DNA from: a virus
IMG/VR virus record: IMGVR_UViG_3300027963_000295
Span: 1 to 25,959 of that record
Length of the DNA: 25,959 nucleotides
Direction: 5' to 3' (one strand)
The position numbers and the translations under genes are program-made. The first letter of the stretch is position 1. Each line of letters opens with the position of its first letter. Of this stretch, positions 1 to 6,383 are shown piece after piece. The notes beneath the pieces were generated by a model. The model was not told the origin of the DNA. It saw only the letters and a program-made list of their open reading frames with translations, and searched no databases.

Positions 1-165
1 TTCCCAAGGTAGTGCACCAGGCAAAACAGATACTGGAAAACCAGTCTGTTCTAGACTTCCCATAAAATAAGCTGGTGCTCCAGTACTTCCCAGACCATTA
101 AAGGTTGTGAGAGAGGATCCGGTTCCTCCGATATACTCTTCACCCACCTTTATAAATACCGCAGG
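1..165. repeat. Left copy of terminal overlap (circular join)
   Basis: This stretch is repeated at 25795-25959. Positions 1-126 are identical and the last 39 bases carry four substitutions (at 127, 136, 160 and 163). The gene on the minus strand stays open across the join, so this is best read as the overlap of a circular or circularly permuted genome. Confidence 0.93.
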
Positions 166-459
166 TGCTATCTCGTTGGAATCTCTAAAGTTCTTATTCC
201 AACCTTGTTCAACCGAATAGTTTGTTAACTCTATGAATGGTTGTATTATCGAACTCACATCGACCATACCATACCCTGCCTGATTAGGTCGCTGCTTAAG
301 CGTGTACGTTGGCGTAGTAGATCCTGTAGCAGCGTTAACATAGATGTCAACTACATAAGAGAAGTCTATGTTATTATTCTTATCTGATAAAAAACTCCAG
401 ACAACGGGATTATATCCTGGTGAGTATACGTGTGGTTTAAATGTAATATTAGTTATCAT
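1..459 (-). CDS. Dit-like minor tail protein, N-terminal part (continues at 25794)
   Basis: These are the first 153 codons of a tail gene that runs off the left end and continues without interruption at 25794 down to 24826, giving 475 residues in all. The start is the ATG at 457-459, which overlaps the end of the preceding gene (449-1255) by 11 bases, as expected for coupled phage genes. The protein opens with MITNITFKPHVYSPGYNPVV, a beginning I associate with tail proteins of Bacteroidota phages. It lies between a tail chaperone candidate and the large tail protein, so a distal-tail or baseplate role is inferred. No enzymatic motif is visible. The family assignment rests on remembered pattern and context and is not proven. 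Confidence 0.8.
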   Translation of the reverse strand, partial: MITNITFKPHVYSPGYNPVVWSFLSDKNNNIDFSYVVDIYVNAATGSTTPTYTLKQRPNQAGYGMVDVSSIIQPFIELTNYSVEQGWNKNFRDSNEIAPAVFIKVGEEYIGGTGSSLTTFNGLGSTGAPAYFMGSLEQTGFPVSVLPGALPWE

Positions 460-1255
460 CTTCTGATTGATTTTTCTTTTTGAATGGCCAAAATTTCTTG
501 GTCGGCTTTTTGCTTTTTCCACGTAAGCCAGTTAAAAGCGCTGCGTAACGGTAACTCCGTAGCTTCTGTAAATCGTAAAGGATTTTCTCCAGCCAAAGTG
601 TTGATGAGATTCCACCAGGCCCTTGCTGGTGTAGTAACAGGAGTGTCTCCTGGTCTTTTTCCGGAAGCATCTTCATCTCCTCTGTCCCTACTAAAGACGA
701 CAGGGTATTCTTTAAAGAGGAGTTTGCGTATTGCAAAAAAAAACTGTTAGCAGATTTAATTGCTGATAAAGAAAGATCTAAAAATAACTCTTTCCTATAA
801 TTAAATCCTTCAGTGTTATAGGGTTCTAATTTTAGGACATTACCTTTTTGTTCTAAGATTGGTCTGTAAACCACAGCTGCTATTTCTTCTAGTTTTCTAT
901 CTGGATTACCAGTAGTAAGTATTAGATCTAGATCTGCAAACTCCCCTAATGTCATATCATCAACGCTAATTAACCCGTAGTTAACCCCGTTAAAGGTGAT
1001 GATAGGGTTAACGTCATCTGCGTTACCCACTAAGAAACTTATCTGTATCTGGGTTTCTTCCCAAACCAATAACCAATCTTTGTACTTAATTCTCATTAAG
1101 GTCTCTGTTGGACAGTCAGTAAGAGTTTCTACTATCTTGTATTCAGTGTTCTTTTCATTCTTTGATAAAAGATCCTGAATAGCATAATAGATCCTTAAAG
1201 AGATCTCTTTGAATTCGTAGGTGTCTTCACCCACTTTAAAATTTGGTCTGCTCAT
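449..1255 (-). CDS. Putative tail assembly chaperone
   Basis: 268 residues, ATG at 1255. The first two thirds is mixed alpha/beta; the middle carries DDMTLGEFADLDLI followed by a segment ending in AAVVYRPI. I have seen this arrangement in tail-assembly or baseplate-assembly chaperones of other phages. The C-terminus becomes strongly basic (KSKKPTKKFWPFKKK) before a short acidic end. It begins 3 bases after the gp10-like gene and its last 11 bases overlap the Dit-like gene, in the interval where a tape-measure chaperone is expected. The usual two-protein frameshift arrangement is not apparent: the A-rich run near the 3' end contains no canonical X-XXY-YYZ heptamer. Function is inferred from position and weak similarity. 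Confidence 0.7.
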   Translation of the reverse strand: MSRPNFKVGEDTYEFKEISLRIYYAIQDLLSKNEKNTEYKIVETLTDCPTETLMRIKYKDWLLVWEETQIQISFLVGNADDVNPIITFNGVNYGLISVDDMTLGEFADLDLILTTGNPDRKLEEIAAVVYRPILEQKGNVLKLEPYNTEGFNYRKELFLDLSLSAIKSANSFFLQYANSSLKNTLSSLVGTEEMKMLPEKDQETLLLLHQQGPGGISSTLWLEKILYDLQKLRSYRYAALLTGLRGKSKKPTKKFWPFKKKNQSEDDN

Positions 1256-1258
1256 ATT

Positions 1259-1636
1259 TTATTTGTTTCTAAATTGTGTTCTAATGTATTGGCCAATAGC
1301 TTTGGCTACTTGTTTCTTAACTTGCTTCTTAACCGAATCCTCTAGGCTTGTCCAGAATCTAGGTCTTATTCCTCCTAGCCCTTTACCCGGGTTAGGATTC
1401 CATTGTGCTGTCCTACCTTTACCTCTAACCCTATAAGGTCCGGTACCTTTGTCTACGAACTTACCGTAGTACAGGTAGTTGTATCTGAACTGTATGCTGT
1501 CTCCGGTATAACTACCGCTAACCTTAATAGATCTTTGAAGCGCACCAGTTGCTACGGGAGCTTGTCTCCTTAGGTTGGCAGAGATTAGTCTGGCTGCCAT
1601 ATTGATTGCTGAAGTTAGATCTATATCGTTTGCCAT
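1259..1636 (-). CDS. HK97 gp10-like head-tail/tail completion protein
   Basis: 125 residues, basic. Residues 27-37 read PVATGALQRSI, the A-P-x-x-T-G-x-L-x-x-S-I signature of the HK97 gp10 family. It is followed by a strand-rich middle (YLYYGKFVDKGTGPYRVRG) and a basic helical C-terminus, all typical of that family. These proteins act at the neck or tail end during joining of head and tail. It sits 2 bases after the tail-terminator-like gene and 3 bases before the chaperone candidate, matching the gp10/terminator/chaperone neighbourhood of siphoviruses. Family call is firm; the exact virion position is inferred. Confidence 0.85.
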   Translation of the reverse strand: MANDIDLTSAINMAARLISANLRRQAPVATGALQRSIKVSGSYTGDSIQFRYNYLYYGKFVDKGTGPYRVRGKGRTAQWNPNPGKGLGGIRPRFWTSLEDSVKKQVKKQVAKAIGQYIRTQFRNK

Positions 1637-1638
1637 GC

Positions 1639-2118
1639 TTATTCGAATGCTGCCTCACATAGATTGAAAGGTGACTTAAGTTCCACGTTGATCTCTGCTG
1701 TCCAACCAGCTAAGTTGTTATTGAATCTCTCCACAAAAGGTACTATGTTAACCGGTGTCTCTAGGTTAATGTCTACTGTCTCGTAGTCCGTTAACACGAT
1801 ACGACTAAACAGATCCTGCATAATCATTAGCGTGTTGTTGTGGGTGTTAACCTTTAGATCCTCTTGGTTCTTAGCAATGTCTGCTACGATTAGGCTAAAC
1901 CCTAATACCATTCTTCCGTTCCTATCCATCAGCGATTGCTGAGGCACTAAGAATACTAAGGGATACTTAACCGGAGTCTTTGTGTTGGTCTGAACGTCTA
2001 TATCTGAAAGTTCGCCTACAGCAAACTGTTCGATCCCTGTGTGGGATGCACATAGTGATTCAAAGTACTCGATGAACTCTTTGTAGGTTTTAATGGGTCC
2101 GCTGTTTGCTAATGGCAT
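1639..2118 (-). CDS. Putative tail terminator / neck protein
   Basis: 159 residues, ATG at 2118. No catalytic or binding motif is visible. Size, alternating strand/helix pattern (KYPLVFLVPQQ, GRMVLGFSLIVAD, AGWTAEINVELKSPF) and position directly before the HK97 gp10-like gene fit a tail-terminator or tail-completion protein that caps the tail tube. It lies after TerL, separated by a 56-base gap holding a recurrent ATATTTA element (2143-2149). It could instead be another head-tail connector; sequence comparison by eye cannot separate these. Confidence 0.7.
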   Translation of the reverse strand: MPLANSGPIKTYKEFIEYFESLCASHTGIEQFAVGELSDIDVQTNTKTPVKYPLVFLVPQQSLMDRNGRMVLGFSLIVADIAKNQEDLKVNTHNNTLMIMQDLFSRIVLTDYETVDINLETPVNIVPFVERFNNNLAGWTAEINVELKSPFNLCEAAFE

Positions 2119-2174
2119 CTTATTAGATTTTGTTTATGTTGTTAAATATGTAATGGGCAATAGTTGCAGAAAGT

Positions 2175-3467
2175 TTAGTTATAAATGTTCTCTGGTCCAC
2201 TAACCCCACCTACCCTACTTGTAGCCCCAGAGTAAACTGTGTAGGAGCCTTTTGACTTACCCTGGGTTAACGCCCGGTTAGCAAAGGCTAACGAGAGCAC
2301 AATATCATCGCTTGCTCCTGAAGGTGCGGAGTAACTAATAAGTCCCGAGGGCAACATCTTGTAGGCAAAGATACCTAGCTCCATGTGCATCACAGATAGC
2401 ACGTCCTTCTTAGGGATCCGTATAAGCTTGTCACCGAACGATAACTTCAGACTCTCTATGATATCCTTCTTACTAGCATTGGTTGTCGTAAACGCTTCTA
2501 TTAGATTAGGACAGGCTTTGGCTAACTGCTCGGCCACCACAGATCCGATAGAGTTCTTCTCGACAACCGTGTAGCATCTCCAGTGGTTTATCCTATCGGT
2601 TACCTCGCCAATGATCTCCTCCCAGGATGTCTTGTTCTTACGGTAGAAGTCTACGAGATCCCCATCCTCATTAAAGATGGTAAGGACTGTGTAGTCATTA
2701 GCGACCGCTAGGTCTAAGCCAGCATAGTACTTCTTGCCTGCTTCTGGTTTGGTCTGTAGGGATTCTAAGGTAGCGCATTGGCCGAACCCAGCAAACACAT
2801 TACCACCACCTTCTAAGAACACCCCTAGATATTCCTGTAGGTAACTCTTCTCTGGTAGAGTCTTGCGGGCTAACTCTAAGGTCTCTAGATCTAAGTAAGG
2901 GTTGTCATAGCTGGTTATCCGATATGAAGCCCAGTCTTTATAGTCTGGGTCTAGTCCCCAATCAAAGATCTTCTTAAACCAGTTGGTGCCATTAGGAGTA
3001 CTAATGAATAGCACCTTACGGCATCTAATAAGAGTGGTCGGTCTTAGTATGGTTGTCCATACATCCTCAGGGATGAACGCAGCTTCATCTATGACCAGCA
3101 ACCCTGACACAGTGAATCCACGTAGGTTCTGTCCAGACTCCGCACTCAGCATACGGATAACCGAACCACTCTTGAACGTCATGATAAGCTCAGACGCATT
3201 ACTAGAAGCTATTAGCGGGTTGTTAGGACCTGCTGACTTAGCCAGGTCCATAAAGGATTTCTTTGACTGACTAAACACTGGGCTGACCAGAACGTTATAG
3301 CTATCAGGAACGTTGATTGCATAGTACAGTAGAAGGTTAAGACTAATAAGGGTCTTACCAGATTGTCTACTAGATACAAGTGTGTGGTGGGTTGCCTCAG
3401 AATCTAAGACCCCATTGATCACCTCGAGTTGCTTAGGGTACGGTATAAAGTTACTCTTAACCTCCAT
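2175..3467 (-). CDS. terL: Terminase large subunit (ATPase-nuclease)
   Basis: 430 residues, the packaging motor that translocates DNA into the procapsid and cuts it. Walker A is SSRQSGKT at about residues 32-39, Walker B is LLVIDE at 123-128 (Asp127, Glu128), and the coupling motif STPNG is at 156-160. The C-terminal RNase H-fold nuclease shows its acidic residues in GLDLA (Asp252), VVEKN (Glu303) and ASDDIV (Asp387/Asp388). Length is slightly short of the usual 420-550 range but all motifs are present, so the protein looks complete. The ATG at 3467 follows a small basic ORF by 9 bases and the DUF5681 protein lies just upstream. The portal gene, usually next, is instead far away at 8861-10036. 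Confidence 0.96.
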   Translation of the reverse strand: MEVKSNFIPYPKQLEVINGVLDSEATHHTLVSSRQSGKTLISLNLLLYYAINVPDSYNVLVSPVFSQSKKSFMDLAKSAGPNNPLIASSNASELIMTFKSGSVIRMLSAESGQNLRGFTVSGLLVIDEAAFIPEDVWTTILRPTTLIRCRKVLFISTPNGTNWFKKIFDWGLDPDYKDWASYRITSYDNPYLDLETLELARKTLPEKSYLQEYLGVFLEGGGNVFAGFGQCATLESLQTKPEAGKKYYAGLDLAVANDYTVLTIFNEDGDLVDFYRKNKTSWEEIIGEVTDRINHWRCYTVVEKNSIGSVVAEQLAKACPNLIEAFTTTNASKKDIIESLKLSFGDKLIRIPKKDVLSVMHMELGIFAYKMLPSGLISYSAPSGASDDIVLSLAFANRALTQGKSKGSYTVYSGATSRVGGVSGPENIYN

Positions 3468-3476
3468 TAGCCCTAG

Positions 3477-3713
3477 TTAACCTACCGTGACATCTCGGTC
3501 GTTATATAAATCAAAACTATCCGATCCAGTTAACGGAAGGAAGTGAGGCACACCATGCGGCCTACTACGGACAGTAGCCTCTTTAACCTTTTGGTTAGCC
3601 TCGTTAGCCTCGTGCATTCGGTTAAGGGTGTTTTGAAATTGTCGTTGCTCATTCTGAATCTTTTGATTCCGTTTCGCTACTCTCGCCCTGTGGGTTTTCT
3701 TGGTCTTGCTCAT
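3477..3713 (-). CDS. Small basic hypothetical protein before terL
   Basis: 78 residues from an ATG at 3713. The N-terminus is very basic (MSKTKKTHRARVAKRNQK), followed by a predicted helix rich in Gln, Asn, Glu and Lys up to about residue 48, then a short unstructured tail. It overlaps the 3' end of the DUF5681 gene by 65 bases in another frame and ends 9 bases before terL. The position suggests a nucleic-acid-binding packaging accessory, perhaps part of a small-terminase function, but this is inference. Without it, 181 bases in a tightly packed genome would be empty, which supports it. The large overlap and lack of a known family keep confidence moderate. Confidence 0.6.
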   Translation of the reverse strand: MSKTKKTHRARVAKRNQKIQNEQRQFQNTLNRMHEANEANQKVKEATVRSRPHGVPHFLPLTGSDSFDLYNDRDVTVG

Positions 3714-4005
3714 TTTGCTTATCGTCTTCTGCTGTTGAAAAATTAAAACTTACTTTAAGGTCTTGGCCATCGTTGCCTACTATCTCTTGCCTAGCTAACT
3801 TAGGAATTATAAACTCAGAAAGCTTTAGTGTTAGATCAACAGCCTTCTGTGGATCCTTCGCAGCCACTTGGGCTAACCAAAGTGAAATGTTATCCAGGTT
3901 GTTCTCAAGTAGATTGTGAAAGGCTACTCTAATCTTCCTGGTGTCCATGTCGCTGGCACCCTTTGGTCTACCGCTAGGATTGCCTGATTGTCCTTTTTGA
4001 AACAT
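3649..4005 (-). CDS. DUF5681-type protein, candidate small terminase component
   Basis: 118 residues. The N-terminus FQKGQSGNPSGRPKGA is the diagnostic motif of the DUF5681 family, common in phages directly upstream of terL. A helical middle (residues 25-75) follows, and the last 35 residues are highly acidic and polar (repeated Glu, Asp, Gln, Ser), probably disordered. Location and family suggest a DNA-recognition or small-terminase-like partner of TerL, although no member motif proves this. It starts 1 base after the preceding gene ends, and its acidic tail is encoded in the stretch that overlaps the basic N-terminus of the next ORF. Family call is strong; function is inferred. Confidence 0.85.
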   Translation of the reverse strand: MFQKGQSGNPSGRPKGASDMDTRKIRVAFHNLLENNLDNISLWLAQVAAKDPQKAVDLTLKLSEFIIPKLARQEIVGNDGQDLKVSFNFSTAEDDKQNEQDQENPQGESSETESKDSE

Positions 4006-4006
4006 A

Positions 4007-4231
4007 TTATTGTACAGGGTTTGTTTTTACAAGGGCCATATACATGTTACGGACCGAGTTTATATGGTTTCTTCTACAGCTTCCACAACCAGTATCTTTT
4101 TCGTCTGTGCCATGAATCTTATTGTAGATGTTGTAGATATGGACTAGGTCTTCTCCGGTCCAGTGGGCTTTGACGCCATTGAACATTTTGCGTCCTAATT
4201 CAATTAGTTCTAGTTCGTGCTCTGCTGTCAT
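4007..4231 (-). CDS. Small hypothetical protein with a CGSC motif
   Basis: 74 residues, mostly helical. Near residue 49 it has CGSCRRNHI, a C-x-x-C followed by two Arg and a His, which could bind metal or be part of a small redox or structural site. The N-terminal half (ELIELGRKMFNGVKAHW) is amphipathic. It starts within the ATGA overlap with the preceding 55-residue ORF and stops 1 base before the DUF5681 gene, so it is translationally coupled with the packaging cluster. I do not recognise a named family. Confidence 0.72.
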   Translation of the reverse strand: MTAEHELELIELGRKMFNGVKAHWTGEDLVHIYNIYNKIHGTDEKDTGCGSCRRNHINSVRNMYMALVKTNPVQ

Positions 4232-4395
4232 TGTTTTATTATTTTATATCCTTGATCTATTAGAGACTGTTTATTTGCCATAGTGGTCCAGATAGTTTTG
4301 GTTATCCCATCCTTCTCTACTACATACTCTAGTACAAGCTTCCATAGCGGTTGCTTATCATTTGGTATGCTATTGAACTTCTCATCTCTATTCAT
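4228..4395 (-). CDS. Small 55-residue ORF, coupled to both neighbours
   Basis: A 55-residue reading frame starting at the ATG at 4393-4395 and ending in TGA at 4228-4230. It begins MNRDEKFNSIPNDKQPLWKL and ends GYKIIKQ, a soluble, mixed-charge protein of unknown function. Two features argue that it is real: its ATG overlaps the stop of the upstream membrane-protein gene as TAATG, and its own stop overlaps the ATG of the downstream gene as ATGA. It exactly fills an otherwise empty 163-base gap in a genome with almost no gaps. No family recognised. Confidence 0.65.
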   Translation of the reverse strand: MNRDEKFNSIPNDKQPLWKLVLEYVVEKDGITKTIWTTMANKQSLIDQGYKIIKQ

Positions 4396-4661
4396 TAGAA
4401 CAATCTTGACTGTATCTTATTTACTTCATCTCCTAGTGCGCCGGCGACTAAAGCAAATATTATCGTTTCTGGGACCTGGTAATTAAAGTACGTCAGACTC
4501 AGAATCCCCATTGTCCAGAATGGTAGGCAGATCGCGCAGTTGAACGGCGGACGCCACAGACGCATCTTTTTTAGCACGTACTGGTACGGCGGGAGTGTTA
4601 GTAGTGTTGCTGATGCTATTGCTATTAGCACCGTCATTATTAACTGATTGATTAGCTGCAT
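4395..4661 (-). CDS. Small membrane protein with PFNCAIC motif
   Basis: 88 residues with an N-terminal hydrophobic helix (about residues 5-24) and two further hydrophobic stretches (about 47-60 and 64-78), so two or three membrane passes. Between them lies RPPFNCAICLPFW, a C-x-x-C (Cys42, Cys45) followed by Pro-Phe-Trp that recalls small phage membrane proteins with a Cys pair before a Trp. A holin role is possible because no other lysis candidate was found, but there is no direct support. Its first 179 bases lie inside another frame of the 4483-4800 gene. Codon choice is unusual for the genome (Leu mostly CTA, many CCG), consistent with constraint from the second frame. Confidence 0.7.
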   Translation of the reverse strand: MQLINQLIMTVLIAIASATLLTLPPYQYVLKKMRLWRPPFNCAICLPFWTMGILSLTYFNYQVPETIIFALVAGALGDEVNKIQSRLF

Positions 4662-4800
4662 GGTTGTAAATTGAGATTTCGTGATCTGGGTGAATGTTCA
4701 GGGAGGTTCTTAACTTGGATACAGTTACCTCGAACTTGTCTGCTGGTGTTGTGAATGTTGCTGGGGTTTCTGCAAATCCCCAATGGATTGTGTTACTCAT
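4483..4800 (-). CDS. Hypothetical protein overlapping the membrane-protein gene
   Basis: 105 residues, ATG at 4800 overlapping the stop of the sigma-like gene by 8 bases, a typical coupled start. The N-terminal half (MSNTIHWGFAETPATF, then a predicted strand-helix segment to about residue 50) looks like an ordinary small domain. The second half is low-complexity (Asn, Ser, Thr, Ala, then an acidic end) and is the part that shares 179 bases with the membrane protein in another frame. Either both are translated and the C-terminus has been overprinted, or only one frame is used there. No family recognised. Confidence 0.6.
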   Translation of the reverse strand: MSNTIHWGFAETPATFTTPADKFEVTVSKLRTSLNIHPDHEISIYNHAANQSVNNDGANSNSISNTTNTPAVPVRAKKDASVASAVQLRDLPTILDNGDSESDVL

Positions 4801-5314
4801 ATGTTATTGGTTTTATTTTAGATCTTATATGTCTTTTAACTCTATTGATGGTGAGGGAGATTGAGGTTCTTGGTATGCTGGTCTCTCTGGCCAGGCTTGA
4901 AATTGTCTTACCATCTTCACAGTATAACTTGAAGAGGGTCTGATCGTACCAACCCAAATTACGTAACTCCAATTGAATTTCGTTTGCTGTAAGTTCGATC
5001 TGTTCTGTAGATTGCGCAATCTCATCTGCAACATCATTTCTCTCTAAGTATGAATCTAGATCAATCTGACATAGATTCTTGCGGTAGATCTTGTAAAAGG
5101 GTGAGGTAGTGGATCTCCACTGGGATAGCATGATGCGTATGATATAAAACTCGCATCCACCAGAATTCACTATTTCCAGAATGTTTGGCTTGATTAGAAG
5201 CTGTTCTAGTGAATAGTGAAGTAGTTCTTCTGATAACTCGTCGTTGTAACTTATATTCTTAGCTGCTTGAAGCAACTTATTATAATTCTGATTGGTCCAG
5301 TCTGTTATGTTCAA
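4793..5314 (-). CDS. Sigma-70-like DNA-binding regulator
   Basis: 173 residues. The C-terminal 35 residues (about 133-167) form a sigma region 4-like helix-turn-helix: GKTISSLARETSIPRTSIS followed by LTINRVKRHIRSKI. The N-terminal part is helical (YNDELSEELLHYSLEQLL) and resembles the reduced region 2 seen in small phage or ECF-like sigma factors, but I cannot identify a clear -10-recognition segment. It may redirect host RNA polymerase to phage genes or act as a simple activator. The location between the replication cluster and the packaging/structural genes fits a middle-to-late switch. It could also act as a small terminase, since that class also carries an HTH, but the DUF5681 protein is a better candidate. 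Confidence 0.7.
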   Translation of the reverse strand: MNITDWTNQNYNKLLQAAKNISYNDELSEELLHYSLEQLLIKPNILEIVNSGGCEFYIIRIMLSQWRSTTSPFYKIYRKNLCQIDLDSYLERNDVADEIAQSTEQIELTANEIQLELRNLGWYDQTLFKLYCEDGKTISSLARETSIPRTSISLTINRVKRHIRSKIKPITYE

Positions 5315-5325
5315 GATATAAAGTT

Positions 5326-5376
5326 ATGTTCGGCTTATATATCTCTAGTAGTAAATCTACCTTTTTAACCGAACAT
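5326..5376. promoter_or_regulatory. Inverted repeat around the start region of the sigma-like gene
   Basis: ATGTTCGG at 5326-5333 and its exact complement CCGAACAT at 5369-5376 flank 35 bases. The right arm lies in the last codons of the 98-residue gene and the left arm 12 bases before the sigma-like ATG. It could be an operator or an RNA stem controlling that gene. Eight-base arms with a long spacer may also be chance. Confidence 0.25.
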
Positions 5377-5661
5377 CTCTTTAAACTTACACTCTTCATT
5401 CACTATCTGGTCGGCGGATTCTAAATTATGAGTGAAAAATTCCTTGGCATCCCGATGTTCTCCTAGATAGTAGAACTGTAGGCAATGGGATACTCTAGAA
5501 ATAAATATCCTGAACGTGGTACCAGGTTCTTGGATTATGATGGTTTCATTTCCATCTACCACTTTATACCCAACCGATTTATAATGTCTAATGATGTCTG
5601 CAACTACAGGTATTTGGTTCTCTGTGAACTCTTTTCTTTTTAGTGCTGATGATACTGTCAT
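5365..5661 (-). CDS. Hypothetical protein (98 aa)
   Basis: 98 residues, mixed alpha/beta. An N-terminal helix (TENQIPVVADIIRHYKSVGY) leads into three or four short strands (YKVVDG, ETIIIQEP, TTFRIFISRV, LQFYYLG) and a C-terminal helix. I see no metal-binding, nucleotide-binding or membrane motif. It starts 2 bases after the 65-residue gene and is followed by a 50-base gap before the sigma-like gene, so it is part of the same early transcription unit. Function unknown. Confidence 0.72.
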   Translation of the reverse strand: MTVSSALKRKEFTENQIPVVADIIRHYKSVGYKVVDGNETIIIQEPGTTFRIFISRVSHCLQFYYLGEHRDAKEFFTHNLESADQIVNEECKFKEMFG

Positions 5662-5663
5662 AG

Positions 5664-5861
5664 TTATATTTTATCAAATTCAATTGGTGGGCGGCCGGAT
5701 TCTAGTTCCTGATCTATTTTTAGGAGTAGCTCTAGACCCTTCTTAAATAGTTCTGTGTCGTGAATCATTCTTTTTGTGTGAAACCGAATGGTGTGCTGTA
5801 GCAACATTTCGTCTTGCAATGCCGATCTATGTACTGATACCTCTAGTGAATATTCTTGCAT
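5664..5861 (-). CDS. Hypothetical protein (65 aa)
   Basis: 65 residues, almost wholly helical after a short strand (EYSLEVSVHRSA). It has several His residues (HRSALQ, QHTIRFHTKRMIH) but no recognisable site. The ATG overlaps the stop of the winged-helix gene as TGATG, indicating coupled translation, and it ends 2 bases before the next start. No family recognised; its existence is supported mainly by the tight packing on both sides. Confidence 0.65.
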   Translation of the reverse strand: MQEYSLEVSVHRSALQDEMLLQHTIRFHTKRMIHDTELFKKGLELLLKIDQELESGRPPIEFDKI

Positions 5862-6181
5862 CAGAATTCTGTTTGGGAAAATATGTCAAAATCTTCAGGA
5901 CATCCTGGGGTTTCGTTACCGACCATGACTGCTATCATTCTAGCTTGTCCGCTACTATGGTTTATTTTAAGTATACGACGACTTCGTAGGTCTGTCAATA
6001 GTTTATATAGAGTTGGGTGATCACAACACAATAGCGAGCTTAAAAACTCATCGGAAGCAAAACAGCAACGATCTTGTTCTTGCCAACTCCAGATATAGGA
6101 AATTAAATACTTCTCTCTTAATGTTACTAGTCTGCTGTCTTGCAGTACGTGGTCATAGACCTTTAGAATTTTATAACTCAT
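5861..6181 (-). CDS. Winged-helix DNA-binding protein, possibly replication-linked
   Basis: 106 residues. Residues about 21-73 read as a winged-helix fold: LREKYLISYIWSW, then DEFLSSLLCCDHPTLYKLL as the helix-turn-helix, then DLRSRRILKI leading into the wing. This order is typical of the N-terminal domains of phage replication initiators and of GntR/DnaD-like regulators. No effector domain follows, so it is either a stand-alone regulator or the DNA-binding half of a split initiator. It overlaps its upstream neighbour by 11 bases. Proximity to the DUF1376-like gene supports a role in replication or early regulation. Confidence 0.68.
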   Translation of the reverse strand: MSYKILKVYDHVLQDSRLVTLREKYLISYIWSWQEQDRCCFASDEFLSSLLCCDHPTLYKLLTDLRSRRILKINHSSGQARMIAVMVGNETPGCPEDFDIFSQTEF

Positions 6182-6383
6182 TGTAATAATTATTTAATCT
6201 TCGTTCTTTAATTGCTTTTAGTGATATCTCCAGCTCTTTAACTTCATGAACAATTTCTTCATTCTTAAGTTTGGGTGGGCAGATGTTTGTAAACTTATCC
6301 CCTTTTCTTAGGTTTAGTCTAAACATTATGTCTTCTACCTTTTCTGGTTGTTCTATTTCTTCTGGTTCGTTATAATGATTCAT
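6171..6383 (-). CDS. Small hypothetical helical protein (70 aa)
   Basis: 70 residues, acidic at the N-terminus (EPEEIEQPEKVED) and helical at the C-terminus (VKELEISLKAIKERR). A short central segment LRKGDKFTNICPPKL carries the only Cys. It overlaps the DUF1376-like gene upstream by 14 bases and the winged-helix gene downstream by 11, so it is embedded in a coupled cluster with replication-type genes. Function unknown; it may be a helicase-loader or initiator accessory, but nothing in the sequence proves that. Confidence 0.68.
   Translation of the reverse strand: MNHYNEPEEIEQPEKVEDIMFRLNLRKGDKFTNICPPKLKNEEIVHEVKELEISLKAIKERRLNNYYNEL

Noticed and set aside
461-490. Programmed frameshift at the end of the chaperone gene
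   Set aside because: The A-rich run does not contain a canonical slippery heptamer, and the following gene has its own ATG in an 11-base overlap.
4395-4800. Nested spanin pair (Rz/Rz1 type)
   Set aside because: Neither product has a lipobox or the periplasmic coiled-coil layout expected of spanins.
4825-5037. Minus-strand 70-residue frame inside the sigma-like gene
   Set aside because: Alternative-frame shadow of the HTH-coding region.
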